Shown: one piece after another, positions 62,955 through 64,000 of the stretch | Position numbering within the stretch: the first letter of the stretch is position 1 | Layout of the letters: each line of letters starts with the position of its first letter | Assembly: GCA_034336665.1 (NCBI GenBank) | Contig: CM067564.1 | Coordinates: forward strand, 42,360,975 to 42,424,974 | Direction: 5' to 3' | DNA length: 64,000 nt | Origin: Luscinia megarhynchos | Taxonomy: Eukaryota > Chordata > Aves > Passeriformes > Turdidae | The notes under the pieces: generated by a model | Database searches by the model: none | What the model saw: the letters and a program-made list of their open reading frames with translations, nothing else | Told to the model about the DNA's origin: nothing | Translations under genes and position numbers: made by a program

Positions 62955-64000
62955 ATCCTGGGGTGGGATTTGGATTGGGATTAGGATGGAGATGAGAATC
63001 AAGACTAGGATCGGGATTGGGATCGGGATTGGGACTGGGATTTGGATTGGTTTTGGGATGGGGACTGGGAACAGGATTGGGATTGAGACTGGGATCAGGA
63101 TCAGGATTGGAATCAGGATCGGGAATGGGATCAGCATTGAAATCAGGATTAGGATCAGGGCTGAGATCAGGATTGATCAAGATTGGGATGGAGACAACGA
63201 CTGGAATGAGGATTGGGATGAGCGTCGAGATTAGAATTATGACCAAGATTGGGATCGGGATTGGGACTGGGATTTGGATTGGTTTTGGGATGGGGACTGG
63301 GATCAGGATTGGGATTGAGACTGGGATCAGGATCAGGATTGGAATCAGGATTGGGAATGGGATCAGTCTTGAAATCAGGATCAGGGTTGAATTTGGGATC
63401 GGGATCAGGATTGATTAAGATTGGGATTGGGATCAGGACTGGAATCAGGATCAGGATCGGGACGAGCATCGAGACTGGGATTACAATCAGGATTGGGATC
63501 AGGATTAGGATCAGGATCAGGATGGGGACTGGGATCAGGATTGGGATTGAGACTGGGATCAGGATCAGGATTGGAATCAGGATTGGGATCAGGAATGGGA
63601 TCCGCATTGAAATCGGGATTAGGATTGTAGTTTGGATTGGGATCAAAATTGGGATCAGGATTGATCAAGATTGGCATGGAGACAAGGACTGGAATGAGGA
63701 TTGGGATGAGCATCGAGATTGGATTTATGACCAAGATTGGGATCGGGATTGGGACTGGGATTTGGATTGGTTTGGGGTTGGGGATTGGGATTGAGGTTGG
63801 GGTCAGTATTGGAATCAGGATCAGGATTGGAATTAGGATTGGGATCAGGACTGGGAATGGGATCAGCGTTGAATTCAGGATTAGGATTGAATTCGGGATT
63901 GGGGTCGGGATTGATCAAGACTGGGATTGGGACCAGGACTGGAATCAGGATCAGGATCGGGATGAGCATCGAGACTGGGATTACAATCGGGATTGGGATC
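62955..64000. repeat. 6-bp based G-rich repeat GGGATTGGGATC, runs off the window
   Basis: Hexamers GGGATT, GGGATC, GGGACT, AGGATC. A ~230-bp higher-order unit (TTGGATTGGTTTTGGGATGG near 63040 and 63280, related near 63765; GATTGATCAAGATTGGGATG near 63170, related at 63415, 63660 and 63910). Confidence 0.95.

Overview
The window looks like a piece of a bird genome, most likely a songbird microchromosome or another very GC-rich, repeat-packed segment. Three things point there: canonical GT-AG introns around a vertebrate synaptic gene, degraded fragments resembling the avian CR1 retroposon, and introns filled by GGAATTCC-type minisatellites. Nothing suggests a prokaryote, a virus or a plasmid.

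Only one gene can be supported. It lies on the minus strand and is a SHANK-family postsynaptic scaffold, best read as SHANK3. Eleven coding exons (1 at 49819-50073 down to 11 at 3537-3727) join without a frame break into 584 codons plus one base. They cover an N-terminal extension, the SPN (ubiquitin-like) domain, all the ankyrin repeats, the serine-rich linker and the first half of the SH3 domain. The rest of SH3, PDZ, the proline-rich region and SAM must lie beyond base 1. SHANK3 is preferred over SHANK1 and SHANK2 because of the IPDLQQT end of exon 1, the [13 protein letters not shown] linker, and the [15 protein letters not shown] start and [12 protein letters not shown] stretch of SH3.

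Layout: 1-3536 is part of intron 11. 3340-4300 is an internal CpG island around exon 11. Introns 10 to 1 fill the gaps up to 49818. A promoter-type CpG island covers about 48400-50330. From 50330 to 64000, upstream of the gene, I see no gene, only a nearly continuous run of tandem arrays and degraded CR1-like pieces.

The most striking feature is how tandem arrays relate to splice sites. Intron 9 ends in about 19 degenerate tandem copies of the complete exon-10 3' splice site (branch-point-like motif, pyrimidine tract, CAG and about 23 nt of exon). Intron 6 carries seven copies of the exon-6 5' splice site, including about 21 nt of exon. Intron 3 begins in an array with repeated donor-like GTGAGCC motifs. 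Introns 5 and 2 are made almost wholly of a single class of simple repeat (polypyrimidine and ATTTT-type in the transcript). Most long open frames in the window are translations of these arrays and are not genes.
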